Assembly (NCBI RefSeq): GCF_024979235.1
Contig: NZ_JANLCM010000002.1
Coordinates: forward strand, 1,054,001-1,118,000
Direction: 5' to 3'
Length of the DNA: 64,000 nucleotides
DNA from: Herbiconiux aconitum
Lineage (GTDB): Bacteria > Actinomycetota > Actinomycetes > Actinomycetales > Microbacteriaceae
A model generated the notes under the pieces. The model saw nothing but the letters and a program-made list of their open reading frames with translations. It had not been told where the DNA came from and did not search any database. Shown here piece after piece: positions 29,547 through 38,459 of the stretch (position 1 is the stretch's first letter; each line of letters begins with the position of its first letter). The position numbers were made by a program, and so were the translations under genes.

Positions 29547-30944
29547 GTGCCGTTCACTGCCGACGAATATCGAGCGCCGCTCGCGCAAGCGGTGCAGCAC
29601 GCGACGGCGTGGCTGGACTCCGTTCCCACCCGGCCCGTGAAGCCGCGAGAGGGCATCGACGAACTCGAGTCGGCGTTCTCGGGGTCGCTGCCCGAACATC
29701 CGTCCGACCCGGCAGCCGTCGTCGACGAACTCGCTCGGCTGGCCGAGCCGGGACTCATGGCGATCGGCTCGGGCCGGTTCTACGGCTGGGTGATGGGCGG
29801 CACGCTGCCGGCTGCTCTCGCGTCGGACTGGCTCGTGAGCGCCTGGGACCAGAACGGCGGGCTGCGCTACGCGACCCCCGCAGCCGCAGCGATCGAAGAG
29901 CGGGCGGGAGCCTGGTTGCTCGAGCTCCTCGGCCTGCCCGCGACGAGCACGGTGGGCTTCACCACCGGTGCCACGATGGCGAACTTCGTCGGCCTCGCGG
30001 CCGGGCGCGGAGCGGTGCTCGAGGCGGCGGGGTGGAACGTCAATCGCGACGGCCTGACGGGCGCACCCAGGATCACGGTGCTCGTCGGCGGCGAGGTGCA
30101 CAGTTCGGTCGAGATCGCACTCCGCTACCTGGGCCTCGGCGAACCCACCCGCGTGCCCTCCGACGAGCAGGGTCGGATTCGGCCTGATGCGCTGGCGGAG
30201 GCCCTGACGACCGTCGAGGGTCCGTTGATCGTCGCGCTCCAAGCCGGCAACCTGCACTCGGGCGCGTTCGATCCGATGCGCGAGTGCATCCGGCTCGCCC
30301 ACGAACACGGCGGGTGGGTGCACGTCGACGGGGCCTTCGGGCTCTGGGCGGCCGCGAGTCCACGCTGGGCCGAGGCGCTCGACGGCCTCGGCGGCGCCGA
30401 TTCCTGGGCCACGGATGCGCACAAGACCCTCAACGTGCCCTACGACTGCGGCGTCGCCATCGTGGCGAAGCCGGGCGACGCGCAGTCGGCCTTCTCGGCA
30501 CAGACGAGTTACTTCATCCGAGACGGCGCCGGCATCGCCGACCCGATGGACAAAGTGCCCGAGCTCTCCCGACGCGCCCGCGGCATCCCGGTGTGGGCGG
30601 CGCTCCGCTCCCTCGGCCGCAGCGGCACGGTCGAGCTGGTCGAAGGGCTGGCGGCCAACGCGCGGTCGCTGGCCGAAGGACTGTCGTCGCTCCCCGGCGT
30701 CGAGGTGCTGAACGACGTGGTCTTCACCCAGATCTCGCTCGCGTTCGGCTCCGACGAACGCACGCGCGCCGTCACCCGGGCCGTGATCGCCGACGGTGCG
30801 GTCTGGATGTCGGGATCGGCCTGGGCCGGTCGTGACGTGCTGCGCATCTCCGTCAGCAACTGGTCGACGGATGCCACCGACGTCGCCGTCTCGATCGATG
30901 CGGTCGCGAGGGCGATCGCCACGGTCGATGCCGAGGAATCCTGA
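29547..30944 (+). CDS. PLP-dependent group II decarboxylase/aminotransferase
   Basis: The start is a GTG at 29547 giving 465 residues; upstream open sequence overlaps the monooxygenase. Group II decarboxylase features: TTGATMANFVGLAAGRG, VHVDGAFGLWAAAS, and the PLP lysine in SWATDAHKTLNVPYDCG. Amino-acid decarboxylases and related aldolases share this fold. The N-terminus is short and no tissue-specific extension is seen. The amino-acid substrate is unknown, and there is no linked transporter. Confidence 0.85.
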   Translation: MPFTADEYRAPLAQAVQHATAWLDSVPTRPVKPREGIDELESAFSGSLPEHPSDPAAVVDELARLAEPGLMAIGSGRFYGWVMGGTLPAALASDWLVSAWDQNGGLRYATPAAAAIEERAGAWLLELLGLPATSTVGFTTGATMANFVGLAAGRGAVLEAAGWNVNRDGLTGAPRITVLVGGEVHSSVEIALRYLGLGEPTRVPSDEQGRIRPDALAEALTTVEGPLIVALQAGNLHSGAFDPMRECIRLAHEHGGWVHVDGAFGLWAAASPRWAEALDGLGGADSWATDAHKTLNVPYDCGVAIVAKPGDAQSAFSAQTSYFIRDGAGIADPMDKVPELSRRARGIPVWAALRSLGRSGTVELVEGLAANARSLAEGLSSLPGVEVLNDVVFTQISLAFGSDERTRAVTRAVIADGAVWMSGSAWAGRDVLRISVSNWSTDATDVAVSIDAVARAIATVDAEES

Positions 30945-31055
30945 GGGCGTGAGTCCGATCGGCCACCTGCGTGCAGCCCGCGCGGACGCTACGTTTAGAG
31001 ATATGCGTATCGCGGCGTGACAGCTGCCCGCGACGAACGAGCCTCAGGAGAAGCA

Positions 31056-32798
31056 ATGACCGAATCGGCGCCCATCGACCCGACCGCAACCGACGCCTGG
31101 AAACAGCTCGAGGGCATCGCTTCCGGATTCGCTCCCGACCTGCGCGGCTGGTTCGCCTCCGACGCGGATCGCGCTGACACGTACACCTTCCAGGCCGGCG
31201 ACCTCACCGTCGACCTGTCGAAGAACCTCGTGACCGAGGAGATCCTCGCGCAGCTGCTCGCGCTCGCGAAGGCTGCCGGGGTCTCCGAGCGCTACGAGGC
31301 CATGATCTCCGGCGAGCGCATCAACGTGACCGAGGATCGCGCCGTGCTGCACACCGCGCTCCGGCGCCCCGCGGCGGGCAGCGCAGGCGCAGGAGACCTC
31401 GTGCCGCCGGCCGGCTTCGTGATCGACGGCGCCGACGTCGACGCCGAAGTGCATGCCACCCTCGACAAGGTCTACGCCTTCGCCGACCGCGTGCGCGACG
31501 GCTCGTGGACCGGCGTCACCGGCAAGCGCATCGAGACCGTCGTGAACATCGGCATCGGCGGCTCCGACCTCGGGCCGGTCATGGTCTACGAGGCCCTCAA
31601 GCCGTACGTGCAGCCGGGTCTCGAGGTGCGCTTCGTCTCGAACATCGACCCCTCCGACATCTACGAGAAGACGGCCGGCCTCGACCCCGAGAGCACGCTC
31701 TTCATCGTCGCGTCGAAGACCTTCGGCACCCTCGAGACCCTCACCAACGCCCGCCTGGCCCGGCAGTGGCTGTGGGAGCGACTGGGAGCATCCGGAGCCA
31801 TCGCCGACGATGACGACGCCCGCACCGCCGCCGTCGCGAAGCACTTCGTCGCCGTGTCGACCGCTCTCGATAAGGTCGCGGCGTTCGGCATCGACCCTGA
31901 GAACGCGTTCGGCTTCTGGGACTGGGTCGGCGGCCGCTACTCCGTCGACTCCGCCATCGGCACCTCGGTCGCGATCGCCATCGGACCCGACGGATTCCAC
32001 GACTTCCTTGCCGGCTTCCACGCGATCGACGAGCACATGCGCACCACCCCGCTCGAGCGCAACGTGCCCGTGCTGATGGGCCTGCTGAACGTCTGGTACA
32101 CCAACTTCCTCAACGCGCAGAGCCACGTGGTGCTGCCGTATGCACAGTATCTTCACCGATTCCCCGCCTACCTGCAGCAGCTCACCATGGAGTCCAATGG
32201 CAAGAGTGTTCGCTGGGACGGCTCGCCGGTCGTCACCGACACCGGCGAGGTCTTCTGGGGTGAGCCCGGCACGAACGGGCAGCACGCCTTCTACCAGCTG
32301 ATCCACCAGGGCACCCGGCTCATCCCGGCCGACTTCATCGCGGTGGCCAACCCCGCGCATCCGTTGAAGGATGCGACCGGAGACGGCAAGGCCGTGCAGC
32401 CCGGGGCCGACGTGCACTCGCTCTTCCTCGCGAACTTCTTCGCGCAGACCAAAGCGCTCGCGTTCGGCAAGACCGCCGACGAGGTGCGCGCGGAAGGCAC
32501 CGCCGAATCGGTGGTGCCGGCCCGCGTGTTCAGCGGCAACCGGCCGACCACATCGATCCTCGCGCCCGCGCTCACCCCGAGCGTCGTGGGTCAGCTGATC
32601 GCGCTCTACGAGCACATCGTGTTCACCCAGGGCACCATCTGGGGCATCGACTCGTTCGACCAGTGGGGTGTTGAGCTCGGCAAGCAGCTGGCACTCGAGG
32701 TCGCACCGGCGGTCGACGGGGATGCCGCGGCTCTCGCGTCGCAGGACTCGTCGACGAAGGCGCTGATCGCGAAGTACCTCTCGCTGCGCACGAACTAG
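31056..32798 (+). CDS. pgi: Glucose-6-phosphate isomerase
   Basis: The 580-residue protein starts at the ATG at 31056 with CAGGAG upstream. SIS-domain and PGI signatures are present: [38 protein letters not shown] (PGI signature), [10 protein letters not shown], and the C-terminal [13 protein letters not shown]. Length is slightly above the usual 550. It interconverts glucose-6-phosphate and fructose-6-phosphate in glycolysis. It stands alone between the PLP enzyme and the epoxide hydrolase. Confidence 0.95.
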   Translation: MTESAPIDPTATDAWKQLEGIASGFAPDLRGWFASDADRADTYTFQAGDLTVDLSKNLVTEEILAQLLALAKAAGVSERYEAMISGERINVTEDRAVLHTALRRPAAGSAGAGDLVPPAGFVIDGADVDAEVHATLDKVYAFADRVRDGSWTGVTGKRIETVVNIGIGGSDLGPVMVYEALKPYVQPGLEVRFVSNIDPSDIYEKTAGLDPESTLFIVASKTFGTLETLTNARLARQWLWERLGASGAIADDDDARTAAVAKHFVAVSTALDKVAAFGIDPENAFGFWDWVGGRYSVDSAIGTSVAIAIGPDGFHDFLAGFHAIDEHMRTTPLERNVPVLMGLLNVWYTNFLNAQSHVVLPYAQYLHRFPAYLQQLTMESNGKSVRWDGSPVVTDTGEVFWGEPGTNGQHAFYQLIHQGTRLIPADFIAVANPAHPLKDATGDGKAVQPGADVHSLFLANFFAQTKALAFGKTADEVRAEGTAESVVPARVFSGNRPTTSILAPALTPSVVGQLIALYEHIVFTQGTIWGIDSFDQWGVELGKQLALEVAPAVDGDAAALASQDSSTKALIAKYLSLRTN

Positions 32799-32825
32799 CC
32801 GTCCGGGCCGCTGCGGGCCGACCTC

Positions 32826-33932
32826 TCAGCGCGCAGCGGCCAAGGTCAGCGCAGCCCGCACGCCTCTGACGTAGTCGTCGGGGCGTTCCCACGCCGAGAA
32901 GTGGCCGCCGTGCTCGAGCTGCTCCCAGCTCTGCACGTTCAGGTACCGCTCCGCGAACTCCCTTCCGGGGTTGACCGGGTCTTTCGGAAAGATCGAGACC
33001 GCCACGGGTGTCTCGACCCGGCGCTGCGCCTCGTCTCCCCGCGCCGGGCCCGCGTAGGGCACGAACGACGTGCCGATCGAGCCCTCGAACCAGTAGGCCG
33101 AGATCCAGGTGAGCAGTTCGTCGAGCGTGAACACCGACGTCAGCTCGCCATCGTTGTCGCTCCAGGACCGCAGCTTCTCGAGAATCCACGCCGCCAGGCC
33201 GGCCGGCGAGTCACCGAGACCCACGGCGAGCGTCTGCGGCTTGGTGGCCTGCTCGCGCATGTAGCCGCCTTCCGTGTGCTGCCAGTCGCGCACCCGCCCC
33301 AGGTAAGCGCGTTCGGCTTCGGACGGATCTTTCGGAGGATCGTCGAGCGCGTGCCGTTGCGACACGTCGGCCAGGTGCAGCGCCGACACGGATTCCGGAC
33401 GGATGCGCGCAATCGCCTCGGCCACGTCGCTCCCGATGTCGCCGCCCGAGACCAGGTATCGCTCGTACCCGAGATCGGTCATGGCCGCGGCGACGACCTC
33501 CGCCATCCGGTTCGACGGGAGCCCTCCCTCCGCCAGGGGAAGAGCGAACGGAAAGCCCGGAAGGGCCGGGATGACGAGGTTGACATCGCTGAGCAGCGGC
33601 AGCACCCGCTCGAAGCGGAGCACCGAGTCGGGCCAGCCGTGAAGAAGCAGCACGGTCGGCGCATCCGGCGACACGAAGCGGTGCACGAGCCGGATCGGCG
33701 TCGATCGCCCGGCCGTCTGCCAGCCGAGCGCCCGGATGCGCTGCTCGTGTTCGCGCCAGTCGTAGCCCGACGCCCAGTACGCCACGAGTCGGCGCAGGAA
33801 GTCAGGGTCGACACCGCGCTCCCAGCCGGTACCCGCCACATCCACCGAGCGGAAGCGCTCGAGCCGGTGCTTCAGATCGGCGACTCTCTCGGCCGGCACC
33901 TCAGCGGGCGGCGTGTTCTCGGGCTGGGTCAT
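32826..33932 (-). CDS. Epoxide hydrolase, alpha/beta-hydrolase fold with EHN domain
   Basis: The 368-residue protein starts at the ATG at 33932 with AGGAAGG upstream. The N-terminal EHN domain (about 1-95, DFLRRLVAYWASGYDWREHE) precedes the hydrolase core: HGWPDSVLRFERVLPLL (oxyanion HGWP motif), the nucleophile Asp in VSGGDIGSDVA (about residue 162) and a C-terminal EHGGHFSAWERPDDY with the catalytic His. Both halves match microsomal-type epoxide hydrolases. Substrate may be a xenobiotic epoxide. The gene is monocistronic, convergent with pgi. Confidence 0.88.
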   Translation of the reverse strand: MTQPENTPPAEVPAERVADLKHRLERFRSVDVAGTGWERGVDPDFLRRLVAYWASGYDWREHEQRIRALGWQTAGRSTPIRLVHRFVSPDAPTVLLLHGWPDSVLRFERVLPLLSDVNLVIPALPGFPFALPLAEGGLPSNRMAEVVAAAMTDLGYERYLVSGGDIGSDVAEAIARIRPESVSALHLADVSQRHALDDPPKDPSEAERAYLGRVRDWQHTEGGYMREQATKPQTLAVGLGDSPAGLAAWILEKLRSWSDNDGELTSVFTLDELLTWISAYWFEGSIGTSFVPYAGPARGDEAQRRVETPVAVSIFPKDPVNPGREFAERYLNVQSWEQLEHGGHFSAWERPDDYVRGVRAALTLAAAR

Positions 33933-34057
33933 GGGCGAGCCTTCCTGTTCGAACGGGCGTCGTGGTGCCCTCTCCTCTCCACAGTGCAGCAGAGACGCGA
34001 CATCCGCCTCAGGCGAAATCCCTATCTTCGCCCCGACCTGGTCGCCGGGTGAGGCAC

Positions 34058-34819
34058 TCAGGCCGTGAGCACCAGCGGCCCCTCGGCCGTGACGGCGAGG
34101 GTGTGCTCGGAGTGCGCTGCGCGGCTGCCGTCGGCGGAACGCACGGTCCAGCCATCCGGATCCATGCGGATGCGCGACGTCGTCTTCGCCCACCAGGGCT
34201 CGAGGGCGAAGACCATGCCTGGGCGGATGGGGTAGCCGCGACCCGCGCGGCCGTCGTTGCCGATGAAGAGGTCGCCGTGCATGGTGCGCCCTACCCCGTG
34301 CCCGCCGAACTCGAGGTTGACGGGATAGCCGTACTCCGCCGCGACCGCGCCGATCGCCGCAGACACGTCACCGATGCGGTTGCCGGGCTGTGCAGCGGCG
34401 ATCCCGGCCGCGAGAGCCTCCTGCGTGGAGCGGATCAGTCGGGAGTCGGCGGGGTCGGAGCGGCCGACGATCACGGTGACCGCGGCATCGGCCACCCAGC
34501 CGTCGACCGAGACGGCCAAGTCGAGACTCAGCACGTCGCCGTCGCGCAGCCGGTAGTCGTGCGGCAGACCGTGCTGAGCGGCGTCGTTCACCGACAGGCA
34601 GATGACGTTCTGGAACGGACCGTTGCCGAAGGAGGGCGCGTAGTCCCAATAGCAGGACGTCGCTCCGCGACGGGCGACGGCCGCCCGCGCCGCGTGCTCG
34701 ATGTCGAGGAGGTTCATGCCGACCGCCGCTTGCGCCGATAGGGTGGCGAGGGTGTCTCGCACGAAGGCACCGGCCGGGCGCATCCGGTCGATTTCGGCAG
34801 GCGTGTGAAGTTCGATCAT
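34058..34819 (-). CDS. map: Type I methionine aminopeptidase
   Basis: The 253-residue product keeps all five metal ligands: Asp in LSLDLAV, Asp in VADAAVTV, His in FGGHGVGRTMHGD, Glu in VFALEPWW and Glu in HSEHTLAV. It starts at the ATG at 34819, only 4 nt downstream of an ATACC half-site and 6 nt after a TATTAT hexamer, so the mRNA is probably leaderless. It lacks the neighbours (adk, secY, infA) of the housekeeping map gene, suggesting a second, regulated copy. It is divergent from a small XRE regulator across two operator copies. Confidence 0.88.
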   Translation of the reverse strand: MIELHTPAEIDRMRPAGAFVRDTLATLSAQAAVGMNLLDIEHAARAAVARRGATSCYWDYAPSFGNGPFQNVICLSVNDAAQHGLPHDYRLRDGDVLSLDLAVSVDGWVADAAVTVIVGRSDPADSRLIRSTQEALAAGIAAAQPGNRIGDVSAAIGAVAAEYGYPVNLEFGGHGVGRTMHGDLFIGNDGRAGRGYPIRPGMVFALEPWWAKTTSRIRMDPDGWTVRSADGSRAAHSEHTLAVTAEGPLVLTA

Positions 34820-34822
34820 GCT

Positions 34823-34857
34823 GGTATAATAATACCGGATTCCGGTATGAAAATACC
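34823..34857. promoter_or_regulatory. Two GGTAT-N4-ATACC operators in the map/XRE divergent promoter
   Basis: Two copies of the same 14-bp palindrome, GGTAT-N4-ATACC, occur at 34823-34836 and 34844-34857. They are 21 bp apart start to start, two turns of the helix. They cover the presumed -10 (TATTAT on the minus strand) of map and lie upstream of the XRE gene. Confidence 0.7.
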
Positions 34858-34881
34858 GCCCGGTCACGATGGAGGTTCAGG

Positions 34882-35169
34882 ATGATGGTTCGCGCTCCGC
34901 TCACCCCCGAGCAGCTCGAGGCCGGCCGCCGTCTGGGCGAGACCCTGCGGCGAGCGCGCGGAGCCCGCTCCCTGAACGAGGTGGCGGCGCAGGCGGGAAT
35001 CTCTCCCGAGACCCTGCGCAAGATCGAGACCGGTCGGTTGCCGAGCCCCGCCTTCGGGGTGGTCGCGGCCTTGGCCGGAGTTCTGAGCCTGTCTCTCGAC
35101 GACCTGGCGGCAGAGTGGTCCGGGGAGTCGGCGCACGCACCGGCGACGCACGGCGTGAGGAGCGCCTAG
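34882..35169 (+). CDS. Small XRE-family regulator
   Basis: The 95-residue protein is nearly all Cro/CI helix-turn-helix (about 12-72: LGETLRRARGARSLNEVAAQ, AGISPETLRKIETGRLPSPA). GGAGG lies 6 nt before the ATG at 34882; the next codon is also ATG. Its stop overlaps the GTG of the DUF808 gene by one base (TAGTG), so both are co-translated. The two operators directly upstream suggest it represses itself and map. Confidence 0.85.
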   Translation: MMVRAPLTPEQLEAGRRLGETLRRARGARSLNEVAAQAGISPETLRKIETGRLPSPAFGVVAALAGVLSLSLDDLAAEWSGESAHAPATHGVRSA

Positions 35170-36062
35170 TGTCGGTCGGCCTGCTCGCCGTCGTCGATGA
35201 CATCCTCACGGCCGCACTGAAAGCGAGCGCCAAGACCGCGGGCGTCGTGATCGACGACGCGGCCGTCACCCCGCAGTACGTGCAGGGGCTCACGCCGGCT
35301 CGCGAACTGCCCGTCGTGTGGCGGATCTCGCTCGGCAGCCTGTTCAACAAGTTCATCATCATCATTCCCCTCGCTCTGCTGCTCTCGGCTTTCGCCCCGT
35401 GGGTGCTGCCGTTCCTCCTCATCATCGGCGGAACGTACCTGTGCTTCGAGGGCGCCGAGAAGGTCACCGAATGGTTCGGAGTGCATCACGGCTCCGACGA
35501 GACTGAGGCGCGCGATGAGCGCAAACTCGTGTTCGGCGCCATCCGCACCGACCTCATCCTGAGCACCGAGATCATGCTGATCGCCCTGGCCAGTCTCGAT
35601 CCCGATTTCGGAATCTGGATGACGCTCGGTGCCCTCGCGGTGATCGCTCTCGGCATGACCGTGCTCGTCTACGGCGCGGTCGCCCTGCTGGTGAAACTCG
35701 ACGATGTCGGATTGCGGCTCATGAAGAGTCCGGCGCGAGGCGTGCGCCGCACCGGTGCGCGGATCGTGGCGGCGATGCCCGGAGTGTTCCGCGTCATCAG
35801 CGTCATCGGCACCGTCGCGATGCTGTGGGTCGGTGGACACCTGGTGATCGCCAACCTGGCCGAGACGTTCTGGCACGGGCCCTACGATCTGCTGCACACG
35901 GTGACGCATGCCATCGAAGCCGCAGGGCCGGTGGTGGTGTGGATCGCCGACACCGCGATGTCGGCCGTGTTCGGCCTGGTGCTCGGGCTCATCATCGTGG
36001 CGATCGTGACCGGGATGTCACGCCTGCTCAAGCGCAACAAGGCGGCCGCCGTCGCGCACTGA
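35169..36062 (+). CDS. DUF808-family inner-membrane protein
   Basis: The GTG at 35169 gives 297 residues and overlaps the preceding stop by one base. DUF808 (YedI-like) features are seen: SVGLLAVVDDILTAALKASA at the N-terminus, GVVIDDAAVTPQYVQG, then about six to seven membrane helices beginning LFNKFIIIIPLALLLSAF, and a central cytoplasmic stretch FEGAEKVTEWF. Function of the family is unknown. The membrane topology and tight coupling to an XRE gene are the only functional hints. Confidence 0.88.
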   Translation: MSVGLLAVVDDILTAALKASAKTAGVVIDDAAVTPQYVQGLTPARELPVVWRISLGSLFNKFIIIIPLALLLSAFAPWVLPFLLIIGGTYLCFEGAEKVTEWFGVHHGSDETEARDERKLVFGAIRTDLILSTEIMLIALASLDPDFGIWMTLGALAVIALGMTVLVYGAVALLVKLDDVGLRLMKSPARGVRRTGARIVAAMPGVFRVISVIGTVAMLWVGGHLVIANLAETFWHGPYDLLHTVTHAIEAAGPVVVWIADTAMSAVFGLVLGLIIVAIVTGMSRLLKRNKAAAVAH

Positions 36063-36132
36063 TCTCGGCCGATCGAGCGCCGATCGTGCGCCTCGCGGAA
36101 TGAAGCCGGGCGCCGCGGGCGTTGCAACGAGC

Positions 36133-37158
36133 ATGAGAGCCATCGTCTACACCTCCAACGGCACCTCCGATGTTCTGCGGCTCGAGGAGCGGCCCGTTCC
36201 CGAGCCCGCGGCCGAGGAGGTGCGGGTTCGGGTCGTCGTGTCGGCGGTGAACCCCACCGACTGGAAGAACCGCGCGGGCAGTGGATCGACCGTCGAGGAG
36301 ATCGAGGAGCAGTCGCCGAACCAGGACGGTGCGGGCGTGGTCGACGCTGTCGGCCCCGGGGTGACATCGGTCGCCCCCGGCGATCGGGCGTGGCTCTTCC
36401 TGGCCGCGTATCAGCGCACCAGCGGCACCGCCGAAGAGTACACCGTCGTCCCGGCGGAGCGGGTCGTGAAGCTGCCCGACGAGGCCTCCTTCGACGTCGG
36501 CGCATCACTCGGGGTGCCCGCCATGACAGCCCATCGCGCCCTGACCGTGCATGACGGCGGGCCCTCGCGACTCGCTCCGGGAGCCCTGACCGGGCGCACC
36601 GTGCTGGTGGCCGGTGGTGCAGGCGCGGTCGGTCACGCCGCCATCCAGCTCGCCCACTGGGCCGGAGCGACCGTCATCACGACGGTGTCATCGCCCGCGA
36701 AGGCCGAACTCGCCGCCGCCGCCGGAGCCGACGTGATCGTGAACTACCGCTCGGAGGATGCCGTGGCACGCATCCGCTCGGCTGCACCGGACGGCGTCGA
36801 TCTGGTGGTCGAGGTCTCCCCCGCCCGCAACGCCGACCTGAACGCCGCGGTGCTGGCGAACCACGGCACCGTCGCGGTCTACACCACCGACGGCGGCTCG
36901 CAGATGTCGCTCGACGTGCGCTCCCACTTCGCCCTCAACGTGCGCTATCAGTTCCTGCTGCTGTACACGGTGGGCCCCGAGGCGTTGGCCGCGGCGGCCG
37001 ACGACATCACGGCGGCACTGCGCGACGGCGCATTGCCGGTCGGCGTAGGGGCGGGGCTGCCGCTCACCCGGTTCCCGCTCGCGGCCACCGCGGCGGCACA
37101 CGACGCGGTGGAGCAGGGCGCCGTGGGCAAGGTGCTGATCGACGTCGCGTCGCTCTGA
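36133..37158 (+). CDS. Zinc-independent quinone oxidoreductase (MDR superfamily)
   Basis: The 341-residue protein starts at the ATG at 36133 (MRAIVYTSNG); an in-frame ATG at 36100 adds 11 less typical residues. It has the GroES-like N-terminal half (AVNPTDWKNRAG, DGAGVVDAVGPGV) and a Rossmann NADPH site VLVAGGAGAVGHAAIQLA. The structural-zinc cysteines are absent, as in quinone reductase/zeta-crystallin types. It probably reduces quinones or enones with NADPH. Convergent with the methyltransferase gene downstream. Confidence 0.85.
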   Translation: MRAIVYTSNGTSDVLRLEERPVPEPAAEEVRVRVVVSAVNPTDWKNRAGSGSTVEEIEEQSPNQDGAGVVDAVGPGVTSVAPGDRAWLFLAAYQRTSGTAEEYTVVPAERVVKLPDEASFDVGASLGVPAMTAHRALTVHDGGPSRLAPGALTGRTVLVAGGAGAVGHAAIQLAHWAGATVITTVSSPAKAELAAAAGADVIVNYRSEDAVARIRSAAPDGVDLVVEVSPARNADLNAAVLANHGTVAVYTTDGGSQMSLDVRSHFALNVRYQFLLLYTVGPEALAAAADDITAALRDGALPVGVGAGLPLTRFPLAATAAAHDAVEQGAVGKVLIDVASL

Positions 37159-37196
37159 GCGATCACCCCGCTTCACCGCGCTGCGCGTTGCTTCGC

Positions 37197-38120
37197 CTAC
37201 GGCGCCGACCGCGGCCGGCGCGGAACCCAGCAGCGCACCGCGCGGCGATAGCGCAGGAACTGGTCGCCGAAACGGAGTTCCAGATCGGCCTCCTCCTGCG
37301 GGCGCACGACGTAGTTCCACACCAGCGATCCGGCCACGGCGTACACGATCACCAGCCACGACGACAGGATGAGACCGACCGCGACGCCCTGCGCGATCCC
37401 GGCGAGCGCCATCGGATTGCGCACCCAGCGATACGGCCCCGCGATGACCAACCTGTTGGCCGTCGACGACGGTAACGGGGTGCCGTCGCCGAGCGTCGAC
37501 ATGACGATCGCCGACCAGATGCCGAGGCCGCTGGCGAGCACCAGCGCGACGACGCCGACGACGCCCACGACCCCAGCGAACCCCGACACTGCGAGACCCA
37601 CTGCCCAGCGGCGTTCGAGTGTGGCGATCACGAGCGGGATCACGACGAGGAAGAGTCCCCAGAACACCACGATCTGCGCGAAGGTGCCAGTCACGTTCGC
37701 CGCGACGGTGCGCCGGGCGTCGGCCGTGCGGAAGGCGAAGGGCCCCCGGATGACCCAGTCGGTCGGAATGCGATCCAGCACGACCACGCAGACCGCGAGA
37801 AGCGATCCGGCGGCTGCCGCGGCCATGACGACCACACCCCACCCTGCCTCGGTCGTGATCGTGGCGTACACGGCGAGCGCTGTCGCGACGAGCGTCGTCC
37901 ACCCCGCTGCGACGACGGCGGCCGCCTTGAACCCCATTGCGGCGAGCGCCGACGCGACGACGAAGAGCGGGATGTCGAACACGGCGACGGCGACGGGGTC
38001 CAGGTCACCGAGGGTGGCCTCCCGCACCGCCGGCCAGGTGAAGACGGCGACCCACCAGGCACCACCGGCCACCGCCTGGAGAGCGAAGTAGGCGCGAGCC
38101 CACCGCCGGAGCCGGGTCAT
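37197..38120 (-). CDS. Isoprenylcysteine carboxyl methyltransferase-like membrane protein
   Basis: The 307-residue protein has six to seven hydrophobic segments and, near the C-terminus, the ICMT/PEMT signature LVIAGPYRWVRNPMALAGIAQ, followed by a basic Glu-rich tail (RPQEEADLELRFGDQFLRYR). This motif binds S-adenosylmethionine in phospholipid and isoprenylcysteine methyltransferases. Bacterial members usually have unknown lipid-like substrates. It starts at an ATG at 38120 with no strong RBS. Confidence 0.8.
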   Translation of the reverse strand: MTRLRRWARAYFALQAVAGGAWWVAVFTWPAVREATLGDLDPVAVAVFDIPLFVVASALAAMGFKAAAVVAAGWTTLVATALAVYATITTEAGWGVVVMAAAAAGSLLAVCVVVLDRIPTDWVIRGPFAFRTADARRTVAANVTGTFAQIVVFWGLFLVVIPLVIATLERRWAVGLAVSGFAGVVGVVGVVALVLASGLGIWSAIVMSTLGDGTPLPSSTANRLVIAGPYRWVRNPMALAGIAQGVAVGLILSSWLVIVYAVAGSLVWNYVVRPQEEADLELRFGDQFLRYRRAVRCWVPRRPRSAP

Positions 38121-38262
38121 CGGGTGGTTTCGATCATGGGGCGCCTTCGTAGGGAGGTCGACGCGGGTGGTGAAGCGGCCGTCGACGCGTGATCGCCGGA
38201 GCCGAGACCCAGGTTAGGGCACCGTGCCACGGTCGGGCACGCAGGCCAGTTCGGTGCGCCTC

Positions 38263-38281
38263 AATATGAGCGTTCACAATT
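38263..38281. promoter_or_regulatory. Upstream degenerate lac-type operator
   Basis: AATATGAGCGTTCACAATT resembles the symmetric lac operator with a few mismatches and one base less. It lies 77 bp upstream of the main operator, a distance that could allow DNA looping by a tetrameric LacI protein. Confidence 0.6.
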
Positions 38282-38339
38282 TGCACCGTTGGCCGGTATC
38301 ACGCCGATCCGAGCGTTATTGATCCGTTATCCGATTGCC

Positions 38340-38359
38340 AATTGTGAGGGCTCACAATT
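38340..38359. promoter_or_regulatory. Near-perfect lac-type operator overlapping the promoter
   Basis: AATTGTGAGGGCTCACAATT is a 20-bp palindrome differing by one central base from the ideal symmetric lac operator. It covers the presumed -35 and spacer of the promoter for the importer operon. The LacI-family gene at the end of the operon has a recognition helix (VSHQTVSRV) almost identical to that of E. coli LacI (VSYQTVSRV), consistent with this site. Confidence 0.85.
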
Positions 38360-38371
38360 TGTGGTTACTAT
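38342..38371 (+). promoter_or_regulatory. Promoter of the YtfQ-type importer operon
   Basis: TTGTGA (38342-38347) and TACTAT (38366-38371) are separated by 18 bp and precede the ATG at 38460 by about 80 bp of leader. The operator lies over the -35 and spacer, so bound repressor would block RNA polymerase. Confidence 0.5.
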
Positions 38372-38459
38372 GACCCATCAGCCCCGACGTGGCGGCTGCA
38401 CCCGGCACCATCACGCAGCACGTTCGCGGCCGGGACGTCTGAACAGAGAGGTTCACACG

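Larger units (their letters stand above)
38121..38459. promoter_or_regulatory. 339-bp intergenic control region of the YtfQ-type importer
   Basis: This stretch has no gene. Its left half is ordinary GC-rich sequence upstream of the ICMT-like gene. Its right half is AT-richer and holds two lac-type operators (38263-38281, 38340-38359), a promoter (38342-38371) and the RBS AGAGAGG before the ATG at 38460. Confidence 0.75.
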
